DNA from: Flavobacterium sp. J27
GTDB taxonomy: Bacteria; Bacteroidota; Bacteroidia; Flavobacteriales; Flavobacteriaceae
Direction: 5' to 3'
Assembly: GCF_004303025.1 (NCBI RefSeq)
Contig: NZ_PJQW01000001.1
Coordinates: 1 to 51,547 of the forward strand
DNA length: 51,547 nt
Each line of letters begins with the position of its first letter. Position 1 is the stretch's first letter. Positions 44,097 to 51,547 of the stretch are shown in pieces. Position numbers and translations under genes: made by a program. The notes under the pieces are model-generated. The model worked only from the letters and a program-made list of their open reading frames with translations, was not told the origin of the DNA and ran no database searches.

Positions 44097-44164
44097 GTTA
44101 ATAGCAGTAATTTTTTCTACTCGAGAAAAAGTTTGAAAGCCGAAGTACTCACTTCGGCTTTTTT
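44097..44164 (+). ncRNA. Candidate small RNA, copy 6
   Basis: Box TATCTTTG at 44084-44091, with TTAACA at 44035 and 44067. The core and internal hairpin are as in copies 1-3, with terminator AAGCCGAAG (44137-44145) and CTTCGGCTT (44152-44160). The terminator abuts the stop codon of the convergent minus-strand gene and could serve both. Confidence 0.7.
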
Positions 44165-44942
44165 ATTTTACTAGTGTCCCGTTTTTATATATTTCTGTTT
44201 TTTCTAAACTTCCATCTTCTTTGTAAAGTTTTCTTTCTCCATCTCTTTTCCCATTATTGTAAAAAGATTCAGCTTTTAAAATACCAGTGTTGTAAAATGA
44301 TTGCCATTTTCCAATTTGTTCTCCTTTTTCATTATAACTTCCAATTAAATCAATTGTTTTTCCATCATCATGAAAATATTTCCATTCTCCAGTTATAACA
44401 CCGTTTTTCGCCATTTTTCCAATGCCATCAAGAACATCCCTAGCTTTTTCTTTATAAATTTTCGTTAGTCCTACTGTTTCACCATTTTTATAATTAGTTT
44501 CTTGTTTTAAAAAGCCATTATCAAAATACAATTTACCTAAACCATTTATAGCATCTTTTGTATATGATGTTTCTTCTACAAGTATTCCTTGTTTATTGTA
44601 AAAACGAAACAATCCGTTTTTTATTCGTAAGCCTTTATCGTAAAGATAACTCTCCTCGCTAATTGGAAAACCATCTTCCGTATAAAAGAACCATTTTCCA
44701 GATTGTACATTTTTAGTGTAAAATCCTTTGCTTTGTATTTTACCATTTGGATGGTAAAAAGTATAATCACCGTCTAATTTTCCATCTTTCCAATTTGCTA
44801 CACTTCGTAGTTGCCCAGTTTCATAAAAATCTTTACAAGTACCTATTTGTAAATCATCTTTAAAACCACATGGATTATCTGTTTGAGAATAAAAGTTTAA
44901 TGTTTTGATTAGGAGTATTATAAAAAAGAGATTAGTTTTCAT
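44163..44942 (-). CDS. Exported MORN-like (YwqK-type) repeat protein
   Basis: A 259-residue protein. Signal peptide (MKTNLFFIILLIKTLNFYSQ), then about ten repeats of roughly 22 residues of the type 'G-x-L-x-G-x-W-x-x-Y-x-x-x-G-x-x-x-x-x-x-x-Y': GQLRSVANWKDGKLDGDYTF, then GKIQSKGFYTKNVQSGKWFF, and so on to the end. These MORN_2/YwqK-type repeats form beta-hairpin stacks and are common in secreted Bacteroidota proteins. The 'YwqK antitoxin' name used in databases does not imply an antitoxin here. ATG 44942 is preferred because the upstream in-frame TTG lies in the promoter box. Confidence 0.82.
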   Translation of the reverse strand: MKTNLFFIILLIKTLNFYSQTDNPCGFKDDLQIGTCKDFYETGQLRSVANWKDGKLDGDYTFYHPNGKIQSKGFYTKNVQSGKWFFYTEDGFPISEESYLYDKGLRIKNGLFRFYNKQGILVEETSYTKDAINGLGKLYFDNGFLKQETNYKNGETVGLTKIYKEKARDVLDGIGKMAKNGVITGEWKYFHDDGKTIDLIGSYNEKGEQIGKWQSFYNTGILKAESFYNNGKRDGERKLYKEDGSLEKTEIYKNGTLVK

Positions 44943-44960
44943 TTTGTAATAAATTATACC

Positions 44961-44980
44961 CAAAAATAATAATATATTTG
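44961..44980. promoter_or_regulatory. Back-to-back -7 boxes of two divergent genes
   Basis: On the minus strand 44961-44968 reads TATTTTTG, serving the MORN-like gene. On the plus strand 44973-44980 reads TATATTTG, serving the gene at 45001. The boxes are only 4 bp apart, so polymerases for the two genes should compete. Confidence 0.6.
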
Positions 44981-45000
44981 TAAAAAGAATTGTTGTTTCT

Positions 45001-45609
45001 ATGAAAAAAATATTTACAATTGTAGTGATTATTATGAGCTTTACTGTTCAAGCTCAAAAGGGGAAAACCATCTATTTTCCTCAAGTTTTTTTTGACAAAA
45101 AGGAAGCTACAAATTCTTTAGCAGAAGGGAAAAGTACGATTGAAGGAGTTGCTTTTACCAAACAAAAAAATTCCTTAGGTTTTAAACCGTTATTAGCTGA
45201 AAAACATTATGCTAGAGAAGGAACAGTGGTTATGCTTTTTCCGTGTACCAGCTATTTTGATGAATGGTATAGACTTAGAAACAAGTATGAAAATAAAAAT
45301 ACATCTGTATTTATGTCTCAAGAAGCTTTTGAGTATAGAATTGAAGCAAAAACAGATGCTTATGGTAGATTTAAATTTACCAATCTAAAACCTGGGAAAT
45401 ATTATTTAGAAACGATAATCGATTTTTCCGCAGTAGGTAGTTACAACGAACAAGTAGGTAATACAAATTATTATAATGGTTACGGAGCCTATGTGGGATC
45501 TAGCCCAATTTATCAGAAATATTATTACAACTATACCCTTGAAAACAGAGAATATGAATTTGTCGAAATTGATAGAGATGGAGAATTAATCGAAATTAAA
45601 TTGAAATAA
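45001..45609 (+). CDS. Secreted protein with carboxypeptidase-regulatory-like domain
   Basis: A 202-residue protein with a signal peptide (MKKIFTIVVIIMSFTVQAQ). The middle part contains TDAYGRFKFTNLKPGKYYLETII, the strand pattern of a carboxypeptidase-regulatory/Cna-B-like domain, which is widespread in Bacteroidota surface proteins. The region before it starts GKSTIEGVAFTKQ, which could be the first strand. No lipobox, membrane anchor or T9SS tail is seen, so the location is probably periplasmic. Function unknown. The stop is 6 bp from the end of the convergent mfd gene, and no terminator hairpin is evident there. Confidence 0.75.
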   Translation: MKKIFTIVVIIMSFTVQAQKGKTIYFPQVFFDKKEATNSLAEGKSTIEGVAFTKQKNSLGFKPLLAEKHYAREGTVVMLFPCTSYFDEWYRLRNKYENKNTSVFMSQEAFEYRIEAKTDAYGRFKFTNLKPGKYYLETIIDFSAVGSYNEQVGNTNYYNGYGAYVGSSPIYQKYYYNYTLENREYEFVEIDRDGELIEIKLK

Positions 45610-45615
45610 GATTAA

Positions 45616-48600
45616 TTAAACAATTCCATTGACATATTCTAACGCTTTATTGATGGTTTTTACATTATCAAAAGTTAGTAATAAACGCAAACCGCTTTTC
45701 GTTTGTTTTTCTTTCATTCTACAAATGTTTCCGTGTTGCTGTACATATTGTACCACTCTCATAAAACGGTTGCTTTGATAAAAATTACTTTGTTGGTCAC
45801 TTATAAAATAACCAATCATTTTCCCTTGTTTAATTACTATTTTTTCTATTCCTAAAGCAGTAGCTTTCCATTTTAAACGAACACTGTTTAATAAAGCAAC
45901 AGCTGGTTTTGGTAAAGGCCCAAAACGATCAATTAATTTTTGTTCAAATTGTGCTAATGCCGATTCTTCTTTGATGACACTCAATTCGTTATACAAATTT
46001 AAACGTTCTGTAATGTTGTTGATGTATTCATCTGGAAAAAGAATTTCAAAATCGGTATCAATTTGTATGTCTTTTACATATTCTTTGGTTTCTACATCAT
46101 TATCTTCAGGATATAAATCCGCAAATTCATTTTCTTTCAACTCTTCAATAGCTTCATTCATGATTTTTTGATAGGTGTCAAAACCAATTTCGTTGATAAA
46201 ACCGCTTTGCTCTCCACCTAATAAATCACCAGCTCCTCTAATCTCAAGGTCTTTCATGGCAATATTAAAACCACTACCTAATTCGCTAAATTGTTCTAGT
46301 GCTTGTATTCTTTTTCTCGCATCTTCTGTCATAGCCGAATAAGGAGGTGTAATAAAATAACAAAAAGCTTTTTTATTGCTTCGTCCCACTCGACCGCGCA
46401 TTTGGTGTAAGTCGGATAGACCAAAATTATTCGCGTTATTGATAAAAATAGTATTTGCATTAGGAACGTCTAACCCGCTTTCAATAATAGTCGTAGCAAC
46501 AAGAACATCAAATTCTCCTTCGATGAAAGCAAGCATTAATTCTTCTAACTTTTTTCCATCCATTTGACCGTGACCTATACCCACTTTAGCACCAGGCACT
46601 AATCGTTGAATCATTCCGGCTACTTCTTTAATATTTTCAATACGATTATTAATAAAGAAGACTTGTCCTCCACGTTCAATTTCGTAAGCAATGGCATCTC
46701 TTAACACTTCTTCATTGAAAGAAATAACTTGTGTTTCAATAGGATATCTATTAGGAGGAGGCGTGGTAATTACAGATAAATCTCTTGCAGCCATTAAAGA
46801 GAACTGCAAGGTTCTTGGAATAGGAGTAGCGGTTAAAGTTAAAGTGTCTACTGTTTCAGAAATGGTTTTTAATTTGTCTTTTACATTGACACCAAATTTT
46901 TGTTCTTCATCAATGATAAGTAATCCTAAATCTTTAAATTTCACGTTTTTATTTACTAATTGATGGGTGCCAATAAGTATATCTAAACTACCTTCTTCCA
47001 ACTGTTTCAAAGTCTCCGATTTTTGTTTTGCTGTTCTGAAACGGTTGAGGTAACCCACTTTTACAGGTAAGTCTTTTAGTCGTTCGGAGAAAGTGCGAAA
47101 ATGCTGATAAGCTAAAATGGTTGTAGGAACTAAAATGGCTACTTGCTTACTATTGTCTACTGCTTTAAAAGCCGCTCGAATAGCAACTTCAGTTTTTCCA
47201 AAACCTACATCACCACAAACTAAGCGATCCATAGGTTTGTCGCTTTCCATGTCCATTTTAACGTCATGTGTTGCCTTTACCTGATCTGGAGTGTCTTCAT
47301 AAATGAACGAACTTTCCAATTCTTTTTGTAAGTAACTATCTGGTGCATAAGCATATCCTTTTTCTAATCTTCTTTTAGCATAGAGTTGGATTAGGTTAAA
47401 AGCAATGTGTTTTACTCGGGCTTTTGTTTTCTGTTTTAAAGCTTTCCAAGCATTGCTTCCCAGTTTGTATATCTTCGGAGGTGCACCATCTTTACCATTG
47501 TATTTTGAAATCTTATGTAAAGAATGAATGCTTACATACACAATATCATTATCTGCATAAACCAGTTTAATCGCCTCTTGTTTTTTTCCATCTACATCAA
47601 TTTTTTGTAATCCGCCAAATTTTCCAATGCCATGATCAATATGGGTTACATAATCGCCAACAGATAAAGAAGTAAGTTCTTTTAAAGTGATGGTTTGTTT
47701 TTTAGAATAGCCATTTTTGATGCTGAACTTATGATAGCGTTCAAAAATTTGATGATCGGTGTAACAGGCAATTTGTAGCTCTTCATCAATAAAACCTTGA
47801 TATAATGGAAAAACAACTGTTTTGTATTGCTTGCGAGTTTGGTCATGATTTTCAGAATCAATATCTTCAAAAATATCATGAAATCGGTTCGCCTGATTTT
47901 CATTGGAACAAAATAAATAATTCGTAATGTGATTGGCGTGATTATCACTTAAATTATGGAGTAATAAATCAAATTGTTTGTTAAATGAAGGTTGTGGTTG
48001 AATATGAAATTGAAACTTTTTATCCGATTTAAATAAGGATTGGTTTTGTAATTCTACAACCGAAAAATCCAAAGCTTTATGAAGAAATTGTTTTTCATTT
48101 ACAAATAACTCTTCTGGTTTAGCATGTTTTATATCGGTGGATAATTTACCAAAAGCCTCATTTGCTTTGTCAAATAATTTGTTTAGTTTTTGACCTAATG
48201 CTTCGGTATTTTGGATAAATAAAACCGTTTTTTCATTAATATAATCTAAAAAACTTTCTCGGTTTTCTTCTAGTAGTTTATTTTCTACATTTGGAATGAT
48301 GCTAATTTTTTTCAGTTTTTCGACTGAAAGTTGGGTTTCTACATCAAAACTACGAATACTGTCTACTTCGTTACCAAAAAATTCAATCCGATACGGATGA
48401 TCGTTAGAAAAAGAAAAGACATCGACAATACCACCTCGAACTGAAAATTCGCCTGGTTCAGTAACAAAATCTACTCGTTTAAAATTATATTCGAAAAGCG
48501 TTTCATTAATAAAATCTATAGAAACTTTGTCAGCAACTGCTAGTTTTAATGTGTTTTTTTCTAATTCTCTTCGAGTAACTACTTTTTCAAAAATGGCATC

Positions 48601-48972
48601 TACATAGGAAACAATAATAGCTGGTTTTTTTCTGGAGTTAATTCGATTTAAAACCTCGGCACGCAATAATACATTAGCATTATCTGTTTCTTCAATTTGG
48701 TAAGGTCTTCGGTATGAACCGGGGTAAAACAACACATCTTGATCATTAATTAATTGTTCTAGATCGTTTAAATAATAAGCAGCTTCTTCTTTGTCATTAA
48801 AAAGCAACAAAAAAGGGAGTTCTGTTTTTTTAAAAATAGCGTCTATTACAAAAGAGAAGGAAGATCCTATTAATCCTGTAACATGAATTTTTTTACGCTG
48901 TAATATAGATTCAGAAATTTGAGAAATGGTACTGCTTTTCTCATATTTTTGGATTATTTCAGAAGCTTTCAA
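45616..48972 (-). CDS. mfd: Transcription-repair coupling factor
   Basis: A 1118-residue SF2 translocase that releases RNA polymerase stalled at DNA damage and recruits UvrA. The N-terminal UvrB-like module is followed by the RNA-polymerase interaction region (LSVGDYVTHIDHGIGKFGGL). The motor then carries Walker A GDVGFGKTEVAIRAAF, the DEEQ box LLIIDEEQKFGV, motif III TLTATPIPRTLQFSL, TTIIESGLDVPNANT and QMRGRVGRSNKKAFCYF. The last part is the UvrA-binding-type domain. It begins with TTG at 48972; no in-frame ATG fits near the start. It lies 24 bp after a lipoprotein gene on the same strand. Confidence 0.97.
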   Translation of the reverse strand: MKASEIIQKYEKSSTISQISESILQRKKIHVTGLIGSSFSFVIDAIFKKTELPFLLLFNDKEEAAYYLNDLEQLINDQDVLFYPGSYRRPYQIEETDNANVLLRAEVLNRINSRKKPAIIVSYVDAIFEKVVTRRELEKNTLKLAVADKVSIDFINETLFEYNFKRVDFVTEPGEFSVRGGIVDVFSFSNDHPYRIEFFGNEVDSIRSFDVETQLSVEKLKKISIIPNVENKLLEENRESFLDYINEKTVLFIQNTEALGQKLNKLFDKANEAFGKLSTDIKHAKPEELFVNEKQFLHKALDFSVVELQNQSLFKSDKKFQFHIQPQPSFNKQFDLLLHNLSDNHANHITNYLFCSNENQANRFHDIFEDIDSENHDQTRKQYKTVVFPLYQGFIDEELQIACYTDHQIFERYHKFSIKNGYSKKQTITLKELTSLSVGDYVTHIDHGIGKFGGLQKIDVDGKKQEAIKLVYADNDIVYVSIHSLHKISKYNGKDGAPPKIYKLGSNAWKALKQKTKARVKHIAFNLIQLYAKRRLEKGYAYAPDSYLQKELESSFIYEDTPDQVKATHDVKMDMESDKPMDRLVCGDVGFGKTEVAIRAAFKAVDNSKQVAILVPTTILAYQHFRTFSERLKDLPVKVGYLNRFRTAKQKSETLKQLEEGSLDILIGTHQLVNKNVKFKDLGLLIIDEEQKFGVNVKDKLKTISETVDTLTLTATPIPRTLQFSLMAARDLSVITTPPPNRYPIETQVISFNEEVLRDAIAYEIERGGQVFFINNRIENIKEVAGMIQRLVPGAKVGIGHGQMDGKKLEELMLAFIEGEFDVLVATTIIESGLDVPNANTIFINNANNFGLSDLHQMRGRVGRSNKKAFCYFITPPYSAMTEDARKRIQALEQFSELGSGFNIAMKDLEIRGAGDLLGGEQSGFINEIGFDTYQKIMNEAIEELKENEFADLYPEDNDVETKEYVKDIQIDTDFEILFPDEYINNITERLNLYNELSVIKEESALAQFEQKLIDRFGPLPKPAVALLNSVRLKWKATALGIEKIVIKQGKMIGYFISDQQSNFYQSNRFMRVVQYVQQHGNICRMKEKQTKSGLRLLLTFDNVKTINKALEYVNGIV

Positions 48973-48996
48973 GACCAGTGTTTGTTTTTGTTTTAT

Positions 48997-49629
48997 TTAT
49001 TCTTTGTGTTCAATTTCAGTAGGTTCCTGCTTTTCGTTTTCGATAGTTTCAATTTCTTCCTGAAACTTTTTATTGGCTAAACGCGTGGTGTCTAATGCTC
49101 TAATCATATCATCTTCACCCACTTCTTTCGGAATCGCTTGTTTTATAATTATTTCATCCCATTGATTGTGAACCCCTTTTATTTCTTCATTAATTTCGGT
49201 TATTAAAGAAAGCACTCTTTTTTCGGGAATTTCGTCTAAATGGATAAAAGTATCTAATGATTTTATTTTCGTATTTAATGTAATTAATCGGCTTCTTACT
49301 TGAGGGATGTTGAATTTTTCAGGAACTGTTAAGGTAAGACTGTCAGCTCTTTTGGAAACATTTTTTACTTTTAATTGAAAAGCTAATAAGGAAGTTTTTG
49401 GTTTTTCCTGAAGTTCTCTTTTAAATTGATCCCATTCTGTCCATCCTTCAATGTTTTTTTTAACTTCTGCTCTAGGTTCAGGAAAGGTGAATGACCATTT
49501 TTTAGAAATGGCTTTAAAAACAGCTTCTTTTTTTTCTATAAGTTTAATGGATTCTTCGTTTTGTTTTGAAAAATCATTACAAGAAAGTAAACTTAGAAAA
49601 AGAATTAAAAATAGAGCGGTATATTTCAT
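48997..49629 (-). CDS. Lipoprotein of unknown function upstream of mfd
   Basis: A 210-residue lipoprotein. The signal MKYTALFLILFLSLLSCND has Cys in LLSC. The mature part is charged and helical, including EPRAEVKKNIEGWTEWDQF and LDTFIHLDEIPEKRVLSLITEINEEIKG, and ends in a Glu-rich tail. I do not recognise a named family. ATG 49629 is used; the in-frame TTG at 49650 falls in the promoter box. mfd follows 24 bp downstream, so the two are probably cotranscribed. No functional link is evident. Confidence 0.78.
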   Translation of the reverse strand: MKYTALFLILFLSLLSCNDFSKQNEESIKLIEKKEAVFKAISKKWSFTFPEPRAEVKKNIEGWTEWDQFKRELQEKPKTSLLAFQLKVKNVSKRADSLTLTVPEKFNIPQVRSRLITLNTKIKSLDTFIHLDEIPEKRVLSLITEINEEIKGVHNQWDEIIIKQAIPKEVGEDDMIRALDTTRLANKKFQEEIETIENEKQEPTEIEHKE

Positions 49630-49647
49630 TTTTAAGTATAATAAGAA

Positions 49648-49655
49648 CAAAAATA
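49648..49655 (-). promoter_or_regulatory. -7 box of the lipoprotein-mfd operon
   Basis: On the minus strand it reads TATTTTTG, matching TAnnTTTG, 18 bp before ATG 49629. No TTG -33 element was checked in detail. Confidence 0.5.
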
Positions 49656-49754
49656 CTAATGTTTGTGTAAACTAAAATGGATTTGGCTATTTTCTTAACA
49701 TTTCTTCTTAGAAATAATTTGTTTAAAATAAATAATTCATCCTTACGAAAACCT

Positions 49755-49762
49755 TATATTTG
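49755..49762 (+). promoter_or_regulatory. -7 box of the threonine dehydrogenase gene
   Basis: TATATTTG matches TAnnTTTG, 21 bp before ATG 49784. A TTG at the normal distance is not present. Confidence 0.5.
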
Positions 49763-49783
49763 TTCATTAATTTCATTTAAAGC

Positions 49784-50734
49784 ATGGATACAAAAGTTTT
49801 AATCATTGGTGCCTGTGGACAAATTGGTACTGAACTAACCGCTAAATTAAGAGCTACATATGGAGTCGACAATGTGATAGCTTCAGATATACGAAAATTA
49901 GAAAATGATGTGGTAAACAACGGCATTTTTGAAGTAGTAAATGCTTTAGATTACAATCAGATTGAACATTTGATTGAAAAATATGAAATTACAGATGTAT
50001 ATTTAATGGCTGCTTTACTTTCGGCAACAGCCGAAAAAAATCCTGCATTTGCATGGGATTTGAACATGAATTCGTTGTTTCATGTTTTAAATTTAGCTAA
50101 AGCAGGAAAAATTCAAAAGATATTTTGGCCGTCTAGTATTGCTGTTTTTGGACCTACGACTCCTTCTAAAAATACGCCTCAATATACTATTATGGAACCT
50201 ACAACTGTATATGGTATTTCAAAACAAACAGGAGAAAGATGGTGTGAGTACTATAATAAGCAATATGGCGTAGATGTAAGAAGTATACGCTATCCAGGAC
50301 TGATTAGCTGGAGCACCGAACCAGGAGGAGGAACTACTGATTATGCGGTTGATATTTATCATAAAGCCATTACGGAAGGAACATTTACTAGTTTTCTTTC
50401 CGAAAATACCGGTTTACCAATGATGTATATGGACGATGCGATTAAAGCGACCATAAGCATTATGCAAGCCCCTAATGAACAAATAAAGATTCGTTCTTCT
50501 TATAATTTAGCAGCAATGAGTTTTACTCCAAAAGAAATTGCTGGAGAAATTAAAAAACATTATCCCGATTTTACCATCGATTATGATCCCGATTTTAGAC
50601 AAAAAATAGCTGATAGTTGGCCAGAAAGTATAGATGATACTGCTGCAAGAGAAGACTGGGGATGGCATAACGATTACAATCTGGAAAACATGACTACAGA
50701 AATGTTTGCTATGTTAAACAAACACGTGTATTAA
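49784..50734 (+). CDS. L-threonine 3-dehydrogenase, SDR (epimerase-like) type
   Basis: A 316-residue NAD(P)-dependent extended short-chain dehydrogenase. The N-terminal nucleotide-binding motif is GACGQIGTEL, followed by an Asp that selects NAD (IASDIRK). The catalytic Ser is in WPSSIAVFGP, and the Tyr and Lys in YGISKQ. The segments MYMDDAI and SYNLAAMSFTP match the epimerase-like L-threonine 3-dehydrogenases that oxidise L-threonine to 2-amino-3-ketobutyrate. A sugar-epimerase role is the main alternative. It is a single gene with its own -7 box. Confidence 0.88.
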   Translation: MDTKVLIIGACGQIGTELTAKLRATYGVDNVIASDIRKLENDVVNNGIFEVVNALDYNQIEHLIEKYEITDVYLMAALLSATAEKNPAFAWDLNMNSLFHVLNLAKAGKIQKIFWPSSIAVFGPTTPSKNTPQYTIMEPTTVYGISKQTGERWCEYYNKQYGVDVRSIRYPGLISWSTEPGGGTTDYAVDIYHKAITEGTFTSFLSENTGLPMMYMDDAIKATISIMQAPNEQIKIRSSYNLAAMSFTPKEIAGEIKKHYPDFTIDYDPDFRQKIADSWPESIDDTAAREDWGWHNDYNLENMTTEMFAMLNKHVY

Positions 50735-50780
50735 TTGGTTTGTCGTTTGTTTTTATGATACTATGAAGCTGATATTTTTA

Positions 50781-50788
50781 TATTTTTG
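50781..50788 (+). promoter_or_regulatory. -7 box of the GH8 gene
   Basis: TATTTTTG matches TAnnTTTG, 30 bp before ATG 50819. The leader contains AACAAACAAAAAACAAAC, an A-rich stretch typical of Bacteroidota ribosome-binding regions. Confidence 0.5.
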
Positions 50789-50818
50789 TGATTAGTAAAC
50801 AAACAAAAAACAAACACA

Positions 50819-51547
50819 ATGAACACTACACTACAATGGAAGTACATTACTGTACTTGCATGGACTATGGTATATGCTAGTCTGTGCGCCCAAACGCAAC
50901 CTTTCCCTGCTAATGTCACTTTTTCAAACGGTTTAATGGCATCCAATAAAAACGATGCTGATGCTACTTCAAGTTATGATGTTTGGAAAACCAACTTCAT
51001 AGAAGCATGTTCTAATGGAAGGTATCGCGTAAAATTTGATAATTCTTCTGAAACCGTTTCTGAAGGAATAGGTTATGGTATGTTATTAACGGTTTATAAA
51101 GCAGACAAAGTAACCTTTGACGGACTTTGGGATTTTTATAAAGATAACAGGAACGGAAATAATGTAATGAATTGGAAGATTCAAGGTTGTTCTGTGGCAA
51201 CTTTAGGTCAGAATGGAGCTACAGACGCGGAATTAGATGCAGCCATGGCACTCATTGTGGCAGATTACCAATGGGGAAGTACTGGAACCATCAATTACAG
51301 AACAGATGCAGAAACCTTAATTGCTGCGATAAAGATGCATGAAGTGGAAGCGAATACGTATGTGTTAAAACCAGGTGATATGTTTGGTGGGAGTACGTTA
51401 ACCAATCCTTCTTATTTTGCACCAGCTTATTACAGAGCTTTTGGTGTTTTTACTAATGATACGGTGTTTTGGAATAGTGTAGCTACGCAAGCGTATACTA
51501 TGATTAATGCTAATTTAACTCAAAATAATGCTGTGGGCGGTTTGGTT
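50819..51547 (+). CDS. Glycoside hydrolase family 8, N-terminal part (3' cut by window edge)
   Basis: The frame is open from ATG 50819 to the last base (243 codons). Signal peptide: MNTTLQWKYITVLAWTMVYA, ending CAQ. The mature part has the GH8 acid-catalyst motif with Glu in VSEGIGYGMLL and the second conserved motif ATDAELDAAMAL, where the family has A-T-D-A-D-x-D. Family members cut beta-1,4-glucans, chitosan, xylan or similar polymers. The rest of the (alpha/alpha)6 barrel, and any T9SS tail, lies beyond the window. Confidence 0.9.
   Translation, partial: MNTTLQWKYITVLAWTMVYASLCAQTQPFPANVTFSNGLMASNKNDADATSSYDVWKTNFIEACSNGRYRVKFDNSSETVSEGIGYGMLLTVYKADKVTFDGLWDFYKDNRNGNNVMNWKIQGCSVATLGQNGATDAELDAAMALIVADYQWGSTGTINYRTDAETLIAAIKMHEVEANTYVLKPGDMFGGSTLTNPSYFAPAYYRAFGVFTNDTVFWNSVATQAYTMINANLTQNNAVGGLV

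Larger units (their letters stand above)
43687..44164 (+). repeat. Second tandem array of three candidate sRNA gene units
   Basis: Units at 43687-43829, 43851-43994 and 44032-44164. They share with the first array the paired TTAACA boxes (32 bp apart), a TATnTTTG box 17 bp further, the GTTAATAGCAGTAA start, and a terminator. Units 4 and 5 have a changed hairpin region, while unit 6 keeps the CTACTCGAG form of units 1-3. This fills the gap 43691-44162; no ORF is seen there. Confidence 0.85.

Noticed and set aside
41124..44164. Possible CRISPR array
   Set aside because: Repeats are about 130-145 bp, contain promoter and terminator signals, have no short unique spacers, and no cas genes are nearby.
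44163..44942. Antitoxin function suggested by the YwqK family label
   Set aside because: The protein is exported and consists of MORN-like repeats, and no toxin gene is adjacent.
50761..51200. Two minus-strand ORFs at the right edge
   Set aside because: They lie over the GH8 gene, which has a signal peptide and catalytic motifs on the plus strand and runs off the window.

Overview
The window comes from a low-G+C member of the Bacteroidota, most likely a Flavobacteriaceae species close to Flavobacterium. The evidence is a secreted protease with a type IX secretion (T9SS) C-terminal sorting domain, many promoters with the Bacteroidota -7 box TAnnTTTG, an ATP synthase operon that ends at atpG without atpD/atpC, and lipoproteins and signal peptides ending in SC or AQ. 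No tRNA, rRNA, CRISPR array or insertion sequence was seen.

Layout. 1-3100 is an accessory tip: the 3' part of an RHS-type polymorphic toxin with a papain-fold-like tail, an overlapping putative immunity gene, and a short C-terminal relic that looks like a TonB-dependent receptor. 3158-9080 is the F-type ATP synthase operon (atpZ-like, small membrane protein, atpB, E, F, H, A, G). 9178-16751 is a compact cluster: two coiled-coil proteins (one membrane-anchored), a substrate-binding/OmpA fusion, an ABC permease and ATPase, a PhyH-type dioxygenase and a CbbX/SpoVK-like AAA+ ATPase. An inverted-repeat element of about 134 bp sits inside it. 16828-26414 holds a porin, an S9 peptidase, a T9SS-secreted M36 protease with a YadA-like repeat protein, a lipoprotein and a flippase.

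26453-35351 (minus strand) is an envelope-stress-like module: a YbjN/YjfI-like small protein, PspA/IM30, a membrane OB-fold (YqiJ/NfeD-like) protein, a YqiK-like flotillin and a giant DUF3686-type AAA ATPase. A divergent XRE regulator (35467-36078) sits at its head, with two TTTGCAAA palindromes between them. 36212-41116 is an envelope operon: dut, a sugar nucleotidyltransferase, a TPR protein, a DUF4292 lipoprotein and an EnvC-like protein.

The most novel signal is at 41124-44164. Six copies of a unit of about 130-145 bp sit three on each side of an M48 metallopeptidase gene. Each copy has two TTAACA boxes exactly 32 bp apart, then a TATnTTTG box exactly 17 bp after the second, then a near-invariant 5' sequence GTTAATAGCAGTAA, an internal hairpin, and a rho-independent terminator whose stem differs between copies but still pairs. 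This reads as a family of six tandem small-RNA genes of about 70-80 nt under common control.

44163-51547 holds a MORN-like repeat protein, a secreted protein with a carboxypeptidase-regulatory-like fold, mfd, a lipoprotein, an SDR-type L-threonine 3-dehydrogenase and the start of a GH8 glycosidase cut by the window edge. All assignments are from reading the sequence and family knowledge; no searches were run.
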